Part shown: piece by piece, positions 30,776-40,981 of the stretch
Layout of the letters: each line of letters begins with the position of its first letter
How positions within the stretch are numbered: position 1 is the stretch's first letter
Assembly (NCBI GenBank): GCA_902592615.1
Contig: CACJFI010000002.1
Span: 62,001-126,000, forward strand
DNA: 64,000 nucleotides
Reading direction: 5' to 3'
DNA from: an uncultured SAR116 cluster alpha proteobacterium
Lineage (GTDB): Bacteria; Pseudomonadota; Alphaproteobacteria; Puniceispirillales; Marisalimonadaceae
Notes under the pieces: generated by a model
The model's input: the letters and a program-made list of their open reading frames with translations, nothing else
Told to the model about the DNA's origin: nothing
The model's database searches: none
Position numbers and translations under genes: made by a program

Positions 30776-32296
30776 TTAATCATCAACCTTATCTTCTGTA
30801 AACCAATGTTGTCTAGCTTTCATTATTATTGAACCTGCATCATCCTCATTGATAAACACCTTGTCTCCTAAGATACCAAATAATTCACCACTATCTAATT
30901 CTGCAAGTTCATCCAAAGTCTTGATGTTATTTTCCGCTAAAGTTAAAATGTTTGACTTACTAAGTTCTGAAAAATTATATAAATCATCTTTTATTTTAAG
31001 ATCATTAAGAGCGCTATCGATTCTATCATTCTCCATTTTTACAAAATTCTTGGCTCTTTCACTTAACTCTGAAGATATATCTTCGTCAAAACCTTCGATT
31101 GACATCAATTCTTCTAGAGAAGCTTCAGCTATATCAGAAATTGTAATGAAACCTTCACTGACCATGAGGTGAGCAATAACATCATCAATGTCAAGGGCTT
31201 CTATAAAAATCTTACTTCTTTCTGAAAATTCTTCTTGTCTTTTTTCGGATTCTTCTGCTTCAGTTAAAATATCTACAAACCATCCTGTCAATTGTGATGC
31301 CAGTCTTACATTCTGTCCTCTTCTTCCAATCGCTAGAGACAATTGATCGTCAGGTATAACAACTTCCATTCTGTTCGCATCCTCATCCATAACTACTTTG
31401 GAAGGAACAGCAGGTGCTAAAGCATTAATAACAAAAGTAACTGGATCATCTGTCCATGGGATTATTTCGATTTTTTCTCCTTGTAATTCATTCACTACAG
31501 CTTGTACTCTTGATCCTCTCATTCCTACACAAGCGCCAACTGGGTCAATACTAGGATCATTAGAAAAAGCTGAAATCTTAGCCCTGCTTCCAGGCTCTCT
31601 TGCAACACCTTTTATTTCTATAATACCATCATAAATTTCTGGAACTTCTTGTGTAAATAATGCAGCTAAAAAATCATTTGAGGCTCTTGATAAAAATATT
31701 TGGGGTCCTTTCACCTGTTCGCTTACCTCAATGATAAAGCACCTTAGTCTATCGCCAGGCCTTAATTGTTCTCTTGGTATCATCTGGTCTTTTTTAATTA
31801 TAGCTTCTGCCCTACCCAAATCGATTGTGACTGATTGGTTATCAACTCTCTTAATAGTTCCAACAACTATTTCACCTACACGATCTTTATATTCATGAAA
31901 TTGTCTTTGACGTTCAGCTTCTCTTACTTTTTGTGAAATAACTTGCTTTGCAGTTTGTGCTGCAATCCTTCCAAAATCAATTGGTGGAAGTGATTGCTTA
32001 TAAAATTCTCCAATGCCTACATTTAAGTTTCTTCTTTGAGATTCGTTGAATGTCATTTGGGTAGCTTCATTTTCAACAGTTTCAACCACTTCAGTATATT
32101 GGGAAATATTTATTGATCCATTTTTTCTGTTGATATTTGCTCTTATATCTCTTTCTAAACCATATTTTGACCTTGCTGCTTTTTCTATTGCTTCTTCCAT
32201 CGCAGTAATTACTTCTTCTTTGTCAATTGATTTTTCTCTAGACACAGCTTCTGCTACTTGTATGAGCTCTATTCTTGGTATGGATTTAACTTCCAT
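30776..32296 (-). CDS. nusA: Transcription termination/antitermination factor NusA
   Basis: RNA polymerase-binding elongation factor acting in pausing, termination and antitermination. The N-terminal domain is about 1-130, the S1 domain starts at EIVVGTIKRVDNQSVTIDLG, and two KH domains carry GACVGMRGSRVQAVVNEL and LAIGRRGQNVRLASQL. The acidic C-terminal part has helix-hairpin-helix-like repeats (from about 370). 506 aa. It is second in the rimP operon. NusA is known to autoregulate its operon in E. coli and Bacillus, relevant to the hairpin before rimP. Confidence 0.97.
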   Translation of the reverse strand: MEVKSIPRIELIQVAEAVSREKSIDKEEVITAMEEAIEKAARSKYGLERDIRANINRKNGSINISQYTEVVETVENEATQMTFNESQRRNLNVGIGEFYKQSLPPIDFGRIAAQTAKQVISQKVREAERQRQFHEYKDRVGEIVVGTIKRVDNQSVTIDLGRAEAIIKKDQMIPREQLRPGDRLRCFIIEVSEQVKGPQIFLSRASNDFLAALFTQEVPEIYDGIIEIKGVAREPGSRAKISAFSNDPSIDPVGACVGMRGSRVQAVVNELQGEKIEIIPWTDDPVTFVINALAPAVPSKVVMDEDANRMEVVIPDDQLSLAIGRRGQNVRLASQLTGWFVDILTEAEESEKRQEEFSERSKIFIEALDIDDVIAHLMVSEGFITISDIAEASLEELMSIEGFDEDISSELSERAKNFVKMENDRIDSALNDLKIKDDLYNFSELSKSNILTLAENNIKTLDELAELDSGELFGILGDKVFINEDDAGSIIMKARQHWFTEDKVDD

Positions 32297-32328
32297 TTTA
32301 ATTCCTTATTTAAAAGTAACTAATTTAA

Positions 32329-32802
32329 TTAATTATTTTCCATTGCCCAATTTGGGTCAATGTTAGCTTTTTCAATTTCAAAAAAATTAAATTTTATATT
32401 ATGATCCTCAGTTTCAAGTAAAACTTTACCTTTTTTATCAACCCCTTTAAGAAAACCTCTATAAGTTTTTTTCCCTAAAAATTTTTCTTTCAATACTATT
32501 TTTGCTTTGTTGTATTTAAATGATTCATAATCATCAATTATGGTCAAAGGTCTTGCTAACCCTCCAGAAGAAACTTCTAATACATAAGAAGAATCAATGG
32601 GATCGTCAACTTCCAGATAGGTAGATATATGCTTGCTAAGAAAAACACAATCTTCAATATCCATTTTTTTATCTTTAATACGCTCCGCCATAATCTGCAA
32701 TGTTTTTTTTGTGTTTATGCTTATTAGTTTAACACGGATAAGGTGATATCCTAACTTCTTTAATCTTAATGACAGAGTATCTCTTATTTGTTCTTCAACC
32801 AT
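32329..32802 (-). CDS. rimP: Ribosome maturation factor RimP
   Basis: Small protein for 30S assembly. Family marks include LRVKLISINTKK-like beta strands, DIEDCVFLSKHISTYLEVDDPI, and YVLEVSSGGLARPL, the most conserved segment. 157 aa. It leads rimP-nusA-infB-rbfA-truB-rpsO-pnp. A strong hairpin with a T run ends only about 20 bases before its start, so the leader may be controlled by attenuation. Confidence 0.94.
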   Translation of the reverse strand: MVEEQIRDTLSLRLKKLGYHLIRVKLISINTKKTLQIMAERIKDKKMDIEDCVFLSKHISTYLEVDDPIDSSYVLEVSSGGLARPLTIIDDYESFKYNKAKIVLKEKFLGKKTYRGFLKGVDKKGKVLLETEDHNIKFNFFEIEKANIDPNWAMENN

Positions 32803-32821
32803 AAATTAATAATCCATAAAT

Positions 32822-32846
32822 AAAAAAAGCGAGTCAAAAGACTCAC
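32822..32846 (-). terminator. Intrinsic terminator or attenuator before rimP
   Basis: Read on the minus strand: a 7-bp stem (one G-U) with a TTTT loop, arms 32840-32846 and 32829-32835, followed directly by seven Ts. It lies between the trmB stop (32913) and rimP start (32802). It can end the metK-trmB transcript. Because only 20 bases remain before rimP, the rimP promoter probably lies upstream of the hairpin, placing it in the rimP leader. Confidence 0.85.
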
Positions 32847-32912
32847 TAACAGAATTACAATAAATATTTTTATAAAAAAATCAATAACTTTGAGTTAATA
32901 ATAACGATAAGT

Positions 32913-33587
32913 TTATTGTTTTTTGAAAATAAACCAACTTGGTTTTCTTTGCTGGTTAATTGATTTCAGCTCATATTTTGTTTGGAAGCAATCATTAGGC
33001 CTTAAACGCCAATCCTTAGAAGTTTCAACTACCCATTCAAAATCTATATGGCTTTGAAATTTTTCTAATACCCATTTTTTTAATAGATCATGGTCTGTTG
33101 CAATAGTAATTGTTCCATTATATTTCATTACTGAATTTATTATTTTTATAAACTCATTTTGAATTAATCTTCGGTTTTTGTGTTTTTTTTTCGGCCATGG
33201 ATCAGGGAATAATAATTTTATTTCTGAAATACTATTATTGGGAATAAACTTTAAAATTTTTCTAACGTCATCTGGCCAAATAGCAATATTCTTTAATTTA
33301 TATTGGAGTATTTTACCCAAACATTTAGCTATCGCATTTAAAAAAGGATCAGCACCAATATAAAAAAAATTGGGATTTATTTTTGCAGAATTAATTAAAT
33401 TTTCACCATCTCCAAAACCAATCTCAAGAACTATATACTTTTGATTGAGAAAAATATTAGGAATATCTTCTTCTTTAATTAAATAATCCTTTCCGTCTCT
33501 TATTGCCGATTGACCAGAATTTGATAACTTTCTACCTTTTCTTCTACCATAGAATTGAAGGTTTTCAGTAAAATTATTAATATTCAA
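32913..33587 (-). CDS. trmB: tRNA (guanine-N7-)-methyltransferase
   Basis: SAM-dependent enzyme making m7G46 in tRNA. Motif I is VLEIGFGDGENLINSA; the Asp-containing LLFPDPWPKKKHKNRR is the TrmB catalytic signature, and TKYE occurs near the C-terminus. 224 aa. It starts 5 bases after the metK stop, so lnt-metK-trmB read as one unit ending at the hairpin near 32840. Confidence 0.95.
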   Translation of the reverse strand: MNINNFTENLQFYGRRKGRKLSNSGQSAIRDGKDYLIKEEDIPNIFLNQKYIVLEIGFGDGENLINSAKINPNFFYIGADPFLNAIAKCLGKILQYKLKNIAIWPDDVRKILKFIPNNSISEIKLLFPDPWPKKKHKNRRLIQNEFIKIINSVMKYNGTITIATDHDLLKKWVLEKFQSHIDFEWVVETSKDWRLRPNDCFQTKYELKSINQQRKPSWFIFKKQ

Positions 33588-33592
33588 CTTTT

Positions 33593-34768
33593 TTATATTT
33601 CTTTTAAAATATCATCAACAAGGTCAGTTTTTTCCCAAGAAAAAGAACCATCAATAATTTCATTCGGAACTCTACCAAAATGCCCATACGCTGATGTAGG
33701 AACGTAAATTGGATTGTTAAGTTTTAAATGTTCTCTAATCCCTCTTGGTGACATATCTATTAGATTTGTTAGGATTTTTTCAATTTTGTAATCCTCTATA
33801 TTTCCAGTTCCTGATGTGTTCACATATAAAGAAAGAGGTTTAGAAACACCAATTGCATAAGCAATTTGTATTGTACATTTAGATGCAAGACCAGCTGCAA
33901 CAACATTTTTGGCCAAATATCTAGTTAAGTAAGCAGCTGATCTATCAACTTTAGTAGGATCTTTACCTGAAAATGCTCCACCACCATGAGGTGAAGCTCC
34001 ACCATAAGTATCTACAATTATTTTTCTTCCAGTAAGCCCAGCATCTCCATCAGGACCTCCAATTTCAAAGATGCCTGTGGGGTTAACATAAAACTCATCT
34101 TCTTCACACATCCAGCCTTGTGGTAAAACTTTGTTAACTGTATGTCTTACAATTTCACGGATATCATCTTGTGAACAATTTTTTTTGTGTTGTGTAGAAA
34201 CAACAACCGAACTTGCTTTAACAGGTTTGCCATCTTTGTATTCTAATGTTATTTGCGATTTACTATCTGGCAACAAAATGGAATTTTTGTCATTGTGTCT
34301 TATTTTTGCTAATTCTTTTAATATCTTGTGAGAATAATAAATTGGCGCAGGCATTAAAGCATCTGTCTCATCGCAAGCATAGCCAAACATTAAACCTTGA
34401 TCACCTGCGCCTTCATCTTTGTTTCCTAATTTATCTACACCAATTGCAATGTCAGAAGATTGGGAATGAAGATGACATTCAAAATGCATTTTTTCCCAAT
34501 GATATCCTTCTTGCTCATACCCAATGTCGTAAACGGTTTTCCTTACTAATTTTTCAATTTCATCATAAGTAATTTCAATTCCTTTCGGAAGTCTATATTC
34601 CCCGGCAATTATTGTCCTATTAGTTGATACCAATGTCTCACATGCGACTCTAGCTTCGGGGTATTTATATAACATTAAATCTACAACCGAATCTGATATT
34701 CTATCACAAATCTTATCTGGATGACCTTCTGATACAGACTCGGAGGTAAAAAAATAATTATTTTTCAT
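33593..34768 (-). CDS. metK: S-adenosylmethionine synthetase
   Basis: Makes SAM from methionine and ATP. Signatures are [15 protein letters not shown] at the N-terminus, [12 protein letters not shown] and [19 protein letters not shown]. 391 aa. It overlaps the end of lnt by 11 bases, with AAGGAAG inside lnt as its ribosome site. Its SAM is used by several enzymes encoded here (TrmB, UbiE, MiaB). No SAM riboswitch is seen. Confidence 0.98.
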   Translation of the reverse strand: MKNNYFFTSESVSEGHPDKICDRISDSVVDLMLYKYPEARVACETLVSTNRTIIAGEYRLPKGIEITYDEIEKLVRKTVYDIGYEQEGYHWEKMHFECHLHSQSSDIAIGVDKLGNKDEGAGDQGLMFGYACDETDALMPAPIYYSHKILKELAKIRHNDKNSILLPDSKSQITLEYKDGKPVKASSVVVSTQHKKNCSQDDIREIVRHTVNKVLPQGWMCEEDEFYVNPTGIFEIGGPDGDAGLTGRKIIVDTYGGASPHGGGAFSGKDPTKVDRSAAYLTRYLAKNVVAAGLASKCTIQIAYAIGVSKPLSLYVNTSGTGNIEDYKIEKILTNLIDMSPRGIREHLKLNNPIYVPTSAYGHFGRVPNEIIDGSFSWEKTDLVDDILKEI

Positions 34769-36296
34769 TTAATATTTCTTCCTTGAAATTAAAATTATAT
34801 ATAATGTTTATACCTAACAATATTAAAATTAAAACAATAAAAATATATTCTCCATAAATCTTATATAAAGTATTTTTCAATGAAGGAATTAAATTAAAAG
34901 TTTTTACTCCTTCATTATCGAGAGATATTCTACCGATTATTTCTCCATACGGTGAAACATAAGCTGAAATACCAGTGTTAGCGATCCTTGCTAGTGATAT
35001 ACCAAATTCAACTGCTTTAATTTTGGCGAGAGCTAAATGCTGATAAGGCCCAATTGTTTTACCAAACCATGCATCATTTGTTATGTTAATCAACAGGTTA
35101 GAATTTTTGGATAATCTTCTTACAATTTCATTTGTAAATAATATTTCATAACAAATTAATGTTATAATATTTTCAAAACCATAAATAGATGGATTAGATT
35201 TTAATTTACCACTTGTGAAATCTTTTGGTGGCAAAAAATTAGTCAAAATACCTAAATATTTTCGAAACGGTATGTATTCTCCAAATGGCACTAATTTTGT
35301 CTTGTCATAATTGTGAATTATATCTCCCTTAGAATTTAAAAAAACGAGTGAGTTAAAAACTTTATTTTCATCAATTCTCAGAAGACCCAAAATCAATGTT
35401 GTATTTTTATTTTTTAATATCTTTTTACTAATGTTAGATAATAATTTTATTTCACCAGGGATTGTTCCTTCAAAACTAGTTTCTGGCCAAATTATTATTC
35501 TATTTCTATCATTGAATCTATCATAATTTTTGACAGATAACTTCAATAAGTTATTTAAATGTTGTTCTCTATTTTTTAAAATCCATTTGTTTTTTTGCTT
35601 AATATTAGGCTGTACAATCGTAACTAATTGGTCATTGTCTTTCAGCAAAATTTTATTGTAATATCTATAAATTCCACAAAAACACAAAATTACTATTGGT
35701 ATTGATAAAATTAGTAATAAAGCAAACTTTCCTCTAAAATTTGAGAAAAAAATAAATGGTAAAATACTTATTGTTAAAACTATAACGTTTGTTGAGAAAC
35801 TTCCAATAAATGAAAATATTTGAATTAGATAAACATTTGACGCAAATATCATGGAAGGCATCAACCATGGGAAGCCAGTAAACAGTTGTGCTCTTAAATA
35901 TTCAAATAATGATAAAAAAACAATTATGTACAAAATAGAAAATTTTGTATTTCTATTAATCAGTTTAGCGCAAACACAAGCGCATCCCCAAAATACAGCT
36001 AACAAGCCTGGCAAAAGTATAATTGCAATGGGCATTAAAAAGATATGATAAGTGTCTGCCATGAAAAAAGCTGAACCAATCCAATATAAACCAAACGAAA
36101 ACCAGCCAAATCCTAAAAACCAGGCTGATAAAAAAATCTTTATTGTTGAAGATTGAAAATTTATTCGATATAGCCCCCAACCGATGCCAAAGATAAGCGG
36201 AAGGATCGAAAAGGGAGCATTTGAAAATGTTGCAATAGCGCCGGCAATATAAAATGTTACATAATTAAATATTGGTAGAATAAAAAATTTGTTCAT
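34758..36296 (-). CDS. lnt: Apolipoprotein N-acyltransferase
   Basis: Inner-membrane enzyme that adds the third acyl chain to lipoproteins. Six or so N-terminal helices (about 1-215) precede a periplasmic nitrilase domain. The catalytic triad can be read as Glu in IWPETSFEG, Lys in [12 protein letters not shown] and Cys in LICYEILF. A final membrane helix is near 485-505. 512 aa. It starts 8 bases after corC, the usual partner. Many alphaproteobacteria have a small HTH gene between lnt and metK, absent here. Confidence 0.95.
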   Translation of the reverse strand: MNKFFILPIFNYVTFYIAGAIATFSNAPFSILPLIFGIGWGLYRINFQSSTIKIFLSAWFLGFGWFSFGLYWIGSAFFMADTYHIFLMPIAIILLPGLLAVFWGCACVCAKLINRNTKFSILYIIVFLSLFEYLRAQLFTGFPWLMPSMIFASNVYLIQIFSFIGSFSTNVIVLTISILPFIFFSNFRGKFALLLILSIPIVILCFCGIYRYYNKILLKDNDQLVTIVQPNIKQKNKWILKNREQHLNNLLKLSVKNYDRFNDRNRIIIWPETSFEGTIPGEIKLLSNISKKILKNKNTTLILGLLRIDENKVFNSLVFLNSKGDIIHNYDKTKLVPFGEYIPFRKYLGILTNFLPPKDFTSGKLKSNPSIYGFENIITLICYEILFTNEIVRRLSKNSNLLINITNDAWFGKTIGPYQHLALAKIKAVEFGISLARIANTGISAYVSPYGEIIGRISLDNEGVKTFNLIPSLKNTLYKIYGEYIFIVLILILLGINIIYNFNFKEEILNEK

Positions 36297-36304
36297 TTAT
36301 AAAT

Positions 36305-37174
36305 TTATAACTTTAATTTATTTAAGTATTTCATATTTTTAAAGCCAGTAATTTTGACCAATATCACTTTTCTAGGATCAGCTTCTAATATTTCGAATTT
36401 TAATCCTGAAGGCGAGTACTTAATTACTTCACCTTTTACAGGAACTCTCCCAGCAATACTTACAATAAAACCTCCTAATGTTTCAATTTCCTCATTTAAA
36501 TCTTCTTTTCTTATAGATTGAGTAAAATCTTCTAGCAAATCAATGAAGATTCTGGCTTCAACAACTATTGATCCATCTTCCATTTTTTCTAATCTACATT
36601 CTGAGGATAAATCATGTTCATCTTCAATCTCACCGACAAGTTCTTCAACTAAATCCTCTATGGTAACTAATCCGTCTATTCCACCATATTCGTCTACAAC
36701 CAGAGCTAAGTGACGTCTTTTAATTCTCATTTCATAAAGTAAATCTAATAAGCTAATTGATGGAGAAACAAAAATTGGTTTTTTTAGCAAAGTTTTAATA
36801 TTTTGTTTTTCTTTTAAAAATAAATTAGCTAGAACATCTTTTATATGAAGTATACCTACTATATCATCTAGATTTTCATTTCTTACAGGAACTCTACTAT
36901 GATTGGTTTTAATTAACTGTTTTACTATCTCATTAAAATCATCAGACATTGCTACAGAAACAATATCAACTCTAGGCACCATAACATCTGAAGCAGTTAT
37001 TCCTCTCAAACCAGCAAGATTTTTAAGTAACTCATTTTCGTGACTTATTGTTTTTCCGTTAGAATCATCTGCGTTAATTCTCTTTGCAACGAATTGCTCC
37101 AGTTCATGATCTAAATTTTTGTCTAAATTATTTGAGTTTATTTTTTTTAAAAAGCTTGGAAGGCTAATTTTCAT
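36305..37174 (-). CDS. CBS-domain protein, CorC/HlyC family
   Basis: 289 aa with two CBS domains (about 65-185, including MVPRVDIVSV and ALVVDEYGGIDGLVT) and a C-terminal CorC_HlyC domain near 205-285. No membrane helices, so it is the soluble CorC type. Relatives are linked to Mg/Co efflux, but the direct role is unclear. It sits between ybeY and lnt in the conserved phoH-ybeY-corC-lnt order. Confidence 0.9.
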   Translation of the reverse strand: MKISLPSFLKKINSNNLDKNLDHELEQFVAKRINADDSNGKTISHENELLKNLAGLRGITASDVMVPRVDIVSVAMSDDFNEIVKQLIKTNHSRVPVRNENLDDIVGILHIKDVLANLFLKEKQNIKTLLKKPIFVSPSISLLDLLYEMRIKRRHLALVVDEYGGIDGLVTIEDLVEELVGEIEDEHDLSSECRLEKMEDGSIVVEARIFIDLLEDFTQSIRKEDLNEEIETLGGFIVSIAGRVPVKGEVIKYSPSGLKFEILEADPRKVILVKITGFKNMKYLNKLKL

Positions 37175-37204
37175 CAGTTTACTTCTTTATTGTAAATTAT
37201 AAAT

Positions 37205-37717
37205 TCAATGGTATGGATTATCTATTTGAAGATTACTTAGAATTTTTATCTCTAAATCTTCCATTTTTTTTGCTTGTTCTTCTGTTTCATGATCATAACC
37301 TAATAAATGTAAAATAGCGTGAATAAACAAATGTATTAAGTGATTTTCTACGCTCTTGTTATCTCTTTTTGCTTCCTTAAGAATAGTATCAATTGAAAAA
37401 ATTATATCACCTAAAAATAATGTATCTTTTGATTTATAATTAGATGAGAAAGATAAAACATTTGTAGCTGATTTTTTTTCTTTAAAATAATTATTTAATT
37501 CCATAACTCTTTTATCGCCAGAGAAACAGATTGATATTAAAGTTTTTGGATTATTAGAAGTTAAATCAATTTGTTTATAAATTTGATGTAAAACTTTATT
37601 TAATTTTCCATGAAAGTTGTTAATTAACATTTCATCCCATAATGATATATTTATTGTAGATTCAACAACAAAGTTTTCATTTTTCCATATTCTATAATCT
37701 TGTTCAATTACGTTCAT
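37205..37717 (-). CDS. ybeY: rRNA maturation endonuclease YbeY
   Basis: Zinc-dependent single-strand endoribonuclease used in 16S 3' end processing and ribosome quality control. The metal motif appears as HAILHLLGYDHE, with three histidines in the expected spacing, and SFSSNY matches the conserved part before it. 170 aa, slightly long because of an N-terminal extension of about 10 residues. It begins 17 bases after phoH, its usual partner. Confidence 0.94.
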   Translation of the reverse strand: MNVIEQDYRIWKNENFVVESTINISLWDEMLINNFHGKLNKVLHQIYKQIDLTSNNPKTLISICFSGDKRVMELNNYFKEKKSATNVLSFSSNYKSKDTLFLGDIIFSIDTILKEAKRDNKSVENHLIHLFIHAILHLLGYDHETEEQAKKMEDLEIKILSNLQIDNPYH

Positions 37718-37734
37718 GGATGCTTTGTTTAATG

Positions 37735-38769
37735 TTAATTTTTATTGAAGTTATCATATGCTTTAATAATTTTTGTAACAATCGGATGCCTTATCACGTC
37801 ATTAGCTTCTAAATATATTATCTCAATGTCTTTAATTTTACTAAGTATTTTTTTTGATTCATTTAACCCTGAAATTTGGCCTATTGGCAAATCAACTTGA
37901 CTTAAATCACCATTAATTACCATTCTAGACCCCTTACCAATTCGAGTTAAAACCATTTTCATTTGAATTGATGAAGTGTTTTGTGCCTCATCAACTATGA
38001 CAAAGGAGTTTGTAAAAGTTCTTCCTCTCATAAATGCCAAAGGCGCAATTTCTATTTCACCAGACTGAATTTTTTTTTCAACTCTATCTGGTGGCATCAT
38101 TTCGTATAATGCATCGTATATAGGTCTAAGATAAGGATCTATCTTTTCTTTCATATCACCTGGTAAAAAACCAAGCCTTTCACCTGCTTCAACAGCTGGT
38201 CTAGTTAATATTATTTTTTCAATAAGTCCTTTTTTCAACATGTGAATACCTTTTGCAACAGCTAAATAGGACTTTCCTGTTCCAGCAGGTCCAAGGCCGA
38301 AAACTAATTCAAAATTATTTAAAGCTTCAAAATATTTTTTTTGACCAACACTCTTGGGGATAATAGTTTTTTTCCAGGTTTCAAATTTTAAATCTTCTTT
38401 TTGGACTATTTTTGGATTTGATTTAAAATTTGAAGATATACCTTGCAACATTCTTAACTCAGTTTCAAAGTTTGAAAAATCAAACTCTGAAATATTTGTT
38501 TTTTTTAGGGATAATTTATTATAAACATTTGTGATAATTAATTTAGCTTTGTTTATATTTTCTGTATTTCCTGAAATGTTAAATTGGTTGCCAAATAGAT
38601 TAATATTTACATCTATTAACTTTTCTAATTTTACTAGATTAATGCTGTGATGACCTACCAAAATTGCTATTAACGAATTACTGGGAAATTCAAGTGAGAT
38701 TTCTTCTTTTTTTACTTTATAATTCAATACATCTAAGCTTTCAATTTTGATATTAAAAATTAGATACAA
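37735..38769 (-). CDS. PhoH-like ATPase (YbeZ)
   Basis: Cytosolic P-loop protein of 344 aa. An N-terminal KH-like part (about 30-90) precedes Walker A GPAGTGKSYLAVA, RPAVEAGERLGFLPGD and Walker B FVIVDEAQN. PhoH proteins work with YbeY in RNA metabolism. The start is a TTG at 38769 that overlaps miaB by 17 bases. No better start is visible, and no strong ribosome site, so translational coupling is likely. Confidence 0.93.
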   Translation of the reverse strand: MYLIFNIKIESLDVLNYKVKKEEISLEFPSNSLIAILVGHHSINLVKLEKLIDVNINLFGNQFNISGNTENINKAKLIITNVYNKLSLKKTNISEFDFSNFETELRMLQGISSNFKSNPKIVQKEDLKFETWKKTIIPKSVGQKKYFEALNNFELVFGLGPAGTGKSYLAVAKGIHMLKKGLIEKIILTRPAVEAGERLGFLPGDMKEKIDPYLRPIYDALYEMMPPDRVEKKIQSGEIEIAPLAFMRGRTFTNSFVIVDEAQNTSSIQMKMVLTRIGKGSRMVINGDLSQVDLPIGQISGLNESKKILSKIKDIEIIYLEANDVIRHPIVTKIIKAYDNFNKN

Positions 38770-40111
38770 TATTACCTGTTAAACTGTTTTGAAATGCTTC
38801 GGTAATATTTAAATCTATAAATGACCCGATTAAGTTCTTATTCTTAGAATTATAACTAAAATAAACAGACTGATTAAAAGGTGACCTTCCAATATATTGA
38901 TTTTTTTTCTTTCCTTTTTTAAGAACTAAAACTTTCATTATAGAGTTAATGGTCTTTTTATTAAAAGATAATTGTTGAGATCTCAATAATTCTTGAACTT
39001 CATACAATCTAGACTTCTTTGTATCCTCGTTCACATGATTAAGGAAAACACTTCCTGGCGTTCCAGGTCTTTTGGAATATTTGAATGAGTAAGCTTGGGC
39101 GTAATTGACCTGTTTGATTAAACTTAATGTTGACATATGATCCTTTTCTGTTTCTCCAGGAAAACCAACAATAAAATCCCCTGATATTGCAATTTTGGGA
39201 TTATATTCTCTAACTTTTTCAATAATTTCTATATATTCTTTTGCTGTGTGTTTTCTGTTCATCATTTTAAGTACATTATCTGAACCTGATTGCACAGGAA
39301 GATGGAGATAAGGCATTAATTTTTTGTTATCCCTATGAGATTTTATTAATTCAATATCCATATCAAGAGGATGCGAGGTAGTATATCTAATTAATTTAAG
39401 CTCGTTAATTTTAGCTAACTCATCTATTAATCTACCAAGACCCCAATTTTGATCATCTAAACCTTTGAAACTCCAAGCATTTACGTTTTGTCCTAATAGA
39501 GTAATTTCTTTTACGCCAACATCTATTAATTTTTTTGCTTCATCTATAATAGAATTTAAAGGTCTCGAATATTCAGCTCCTCTTGTGTAAGGGACAACGC
39601 AAAAAGTACAAAATTTATCACATCCTTCTTGAATTGTTAAAAATGCAGAAGGACCTCTTTCTTCAATTTTGGCATTTAATTGATCAAATTTTGGAATAGT
39701 TGGGAAGTCAATATTAATGTTTTTATTTTTATTAATTGGATCAACTTTAGCAATTAACTCAGGAAGGTTTTGATATGATTGAGGCCCAACAACTATATCA
39801 ACCCATGGAGAACGCTTTATTATTTCTTTACCTTGAGCTTGTGCAACACATCCAGCCACAGCTACTATTGATCTTTTTCCAGTATTTGCTTTTCTAGTTT
39901 TGATTTTATCTCTTATACGTCCTAACTCAGAATATGTTTTTTCAACTGCTTTCTCACGTATATGGCATGTATTCAAAACTATGAGATCAGCATCGTCTTC
40001 GTTGTCATCTAATTGATAACCATGTGGTTTTAATAAATCTGTCATTCTCTCAGAGTCATAAAAATTCATCTGACATCCGTGAGTTTTAATAAATAGTTTT
40101 TTCATCAACAT
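38753..40111 (-). CDS. miaB: tRNA-2-methylthio-N6-dimethylallyladenosine synthase
   Basis: Radical-SAM methylthiotransferase for A37 of tRNAs. The N-terminal UPF0004 domain supplies cysteines in THGCQMN, LNTCHIREKA and VAGCVAQ. The radical-SAM cluster is CDKFCTFCVVPYTRG, and a TRAM domain ends the protein (about 385-450). 452 aa. A second ATG two codons in (40105) is equally possible. The gene requires a miaA product, which is not in the window. Confidence 0.96.
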   Translation of the reverse strand: MLMKKLFIKTHGCQMNFYDSERMTDLLKPHGYQLDDNEDDADLIVLNTCHIREKAVEKTYSELGRIRDKIKTRKANTGKRSIVAVAGCVAQAQGKEIIKRSPWVDIVVGPQSYQNLPELIAKVDPINKNKNINIDFPTIPKFDQLNAKIEERGPSAFLTIQEGCDKFCTFCVVPYTRGAEYSRPLNSIIDEAKKLIDVGVKEITLLGQNVNAWSFKGLDDQNWGLGRLIDELAKINELKLIRYTTSHPLDMDIELIKSHRDNKKLMPYLHLPVQSGSDNVLKMMNRKHTAKEYIEIIEKVREYNPKIAISGDFIVGFPGETEKDHMSTLSLIKQVNYAQAYSFKYSKRPGTPGSVFLNHVNEDTKKSRLYEVQELLRSQQLSFNKKTINSIMKVLVLKKGKKKNQYIGRSPFNQSVYFSYNSKNKNLIGSFIDLNITEAFQNSLTGNIVSNF

Positions 40112-40153
40112 TACATAATAAATTAGCGTATCTTACTGCCATTTATAATTTTA

Positions 40154-40975
40154 TTATGCAAGCTTTTTTGATAAAGCACTAGAATAAACTTTTCTAATTC
40201 TTCCTTCTAGATAGTTACTTAAATCTTTTCTATTTTCAAAATTTTTGGCATTTACTGGTTCTAAATAAATTAGTTTAGCTTTAATTGACATCAACCTAAT
40301 TAATTTAGATAAGTGCGGCTTAAGATCCATATCTCCATACCAGGCTATCAGAGGTCTTAGCCATCTATTTATAGGAATTCCATTTAAATCTGAATAGATA
40401 ATAACTACCGGCTGAATTTTAAAGTTTTGATTTTCTACTGATGAAAATGAACTTGACTTAAATTTTAAAACTCTATTTCCATCAGAGGTTGTTCCTTCAG
40501 GAAAAATAAAAACCTTCTCGCCAGAAGATAGTACATCTAGTATTTTATTTTTTTGATTTAAACTATCTGCTTTATTCCTTCTTATGAAAATTGATCTACC
40601 TTTTTTGGCTAAAAAACCAAAAATTGGCCAACTCTCAACATCAGATTTTGCTACAAATCTCATTGGGAATTTAGATCCCAATATTGGAATATCTAAATAA
40701 GATAAATGATTGCTGATAAATAGGTTACTTTTTTTGGATTGGTCTGTTTCACCTACTATTTCCACTTCTACAGACAATAACCATAGTAACATTTTGTGAA
40801 ACAATACCGGTAGCCATTTTTCGATTGTAGGTATCATTTTTCCAAGTAATAGAGATACAGTGATTAATATTGCGAAAACAGCAGTGAAAAGTACAAGTCT
40901 TGAATAGAAAATTAAATTATCTATAAATGATAAGTTTTTAATAGGGCTATAATAAAAATTTTCTTTAGTTATCAT
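40154..40975 (-). CDS. Lysophospholipid-type acyltransferase (PlsC/OlsA family)
   Basis: Membrane-bound acyltransferase of 273 aa. An N-terminal hydrophobic helix (about 25-45) precedes the catalytic HX4D motif in SNHLSYLDIP and the acyl-acceptor motif FPEGTTSDG. The family adds the second acyl chain to lysophosphatidate or, for OlsA, to lyso-ornithine lipid. It begins 6 bases after the OlsB-like gene, favouring an OlsA role, but PlsC of phospholipid synthesis remains possible. Confidence 0.88.
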   Translation of the reverse strand: MITKENFYYSPIKNLSFIDNLIFYSRLVLFTAVFAILITVSLLLGKMIPTIEKWLPVLFHKMLLWLLSVEVEIVGETDQSKKSNLFISNHLSYLDIPILGSKFPMRFVAKSDVESWPIFGFLAKKGRSIFIRRNKADSLNQKNKILDVLSSGEKVFIFPEGTTSDGNRVLKFKSSSFSSVENQNFKIQPVVIIYSDLNGIPINRWLRPLIAWYGDMDLKPHLSKLIRLMSIKAKLIYLEPVNAKNFENRKDLSNYLEGRIRKVYSSALSKKLA

Positions 40976-40981
40976 ATTTAT

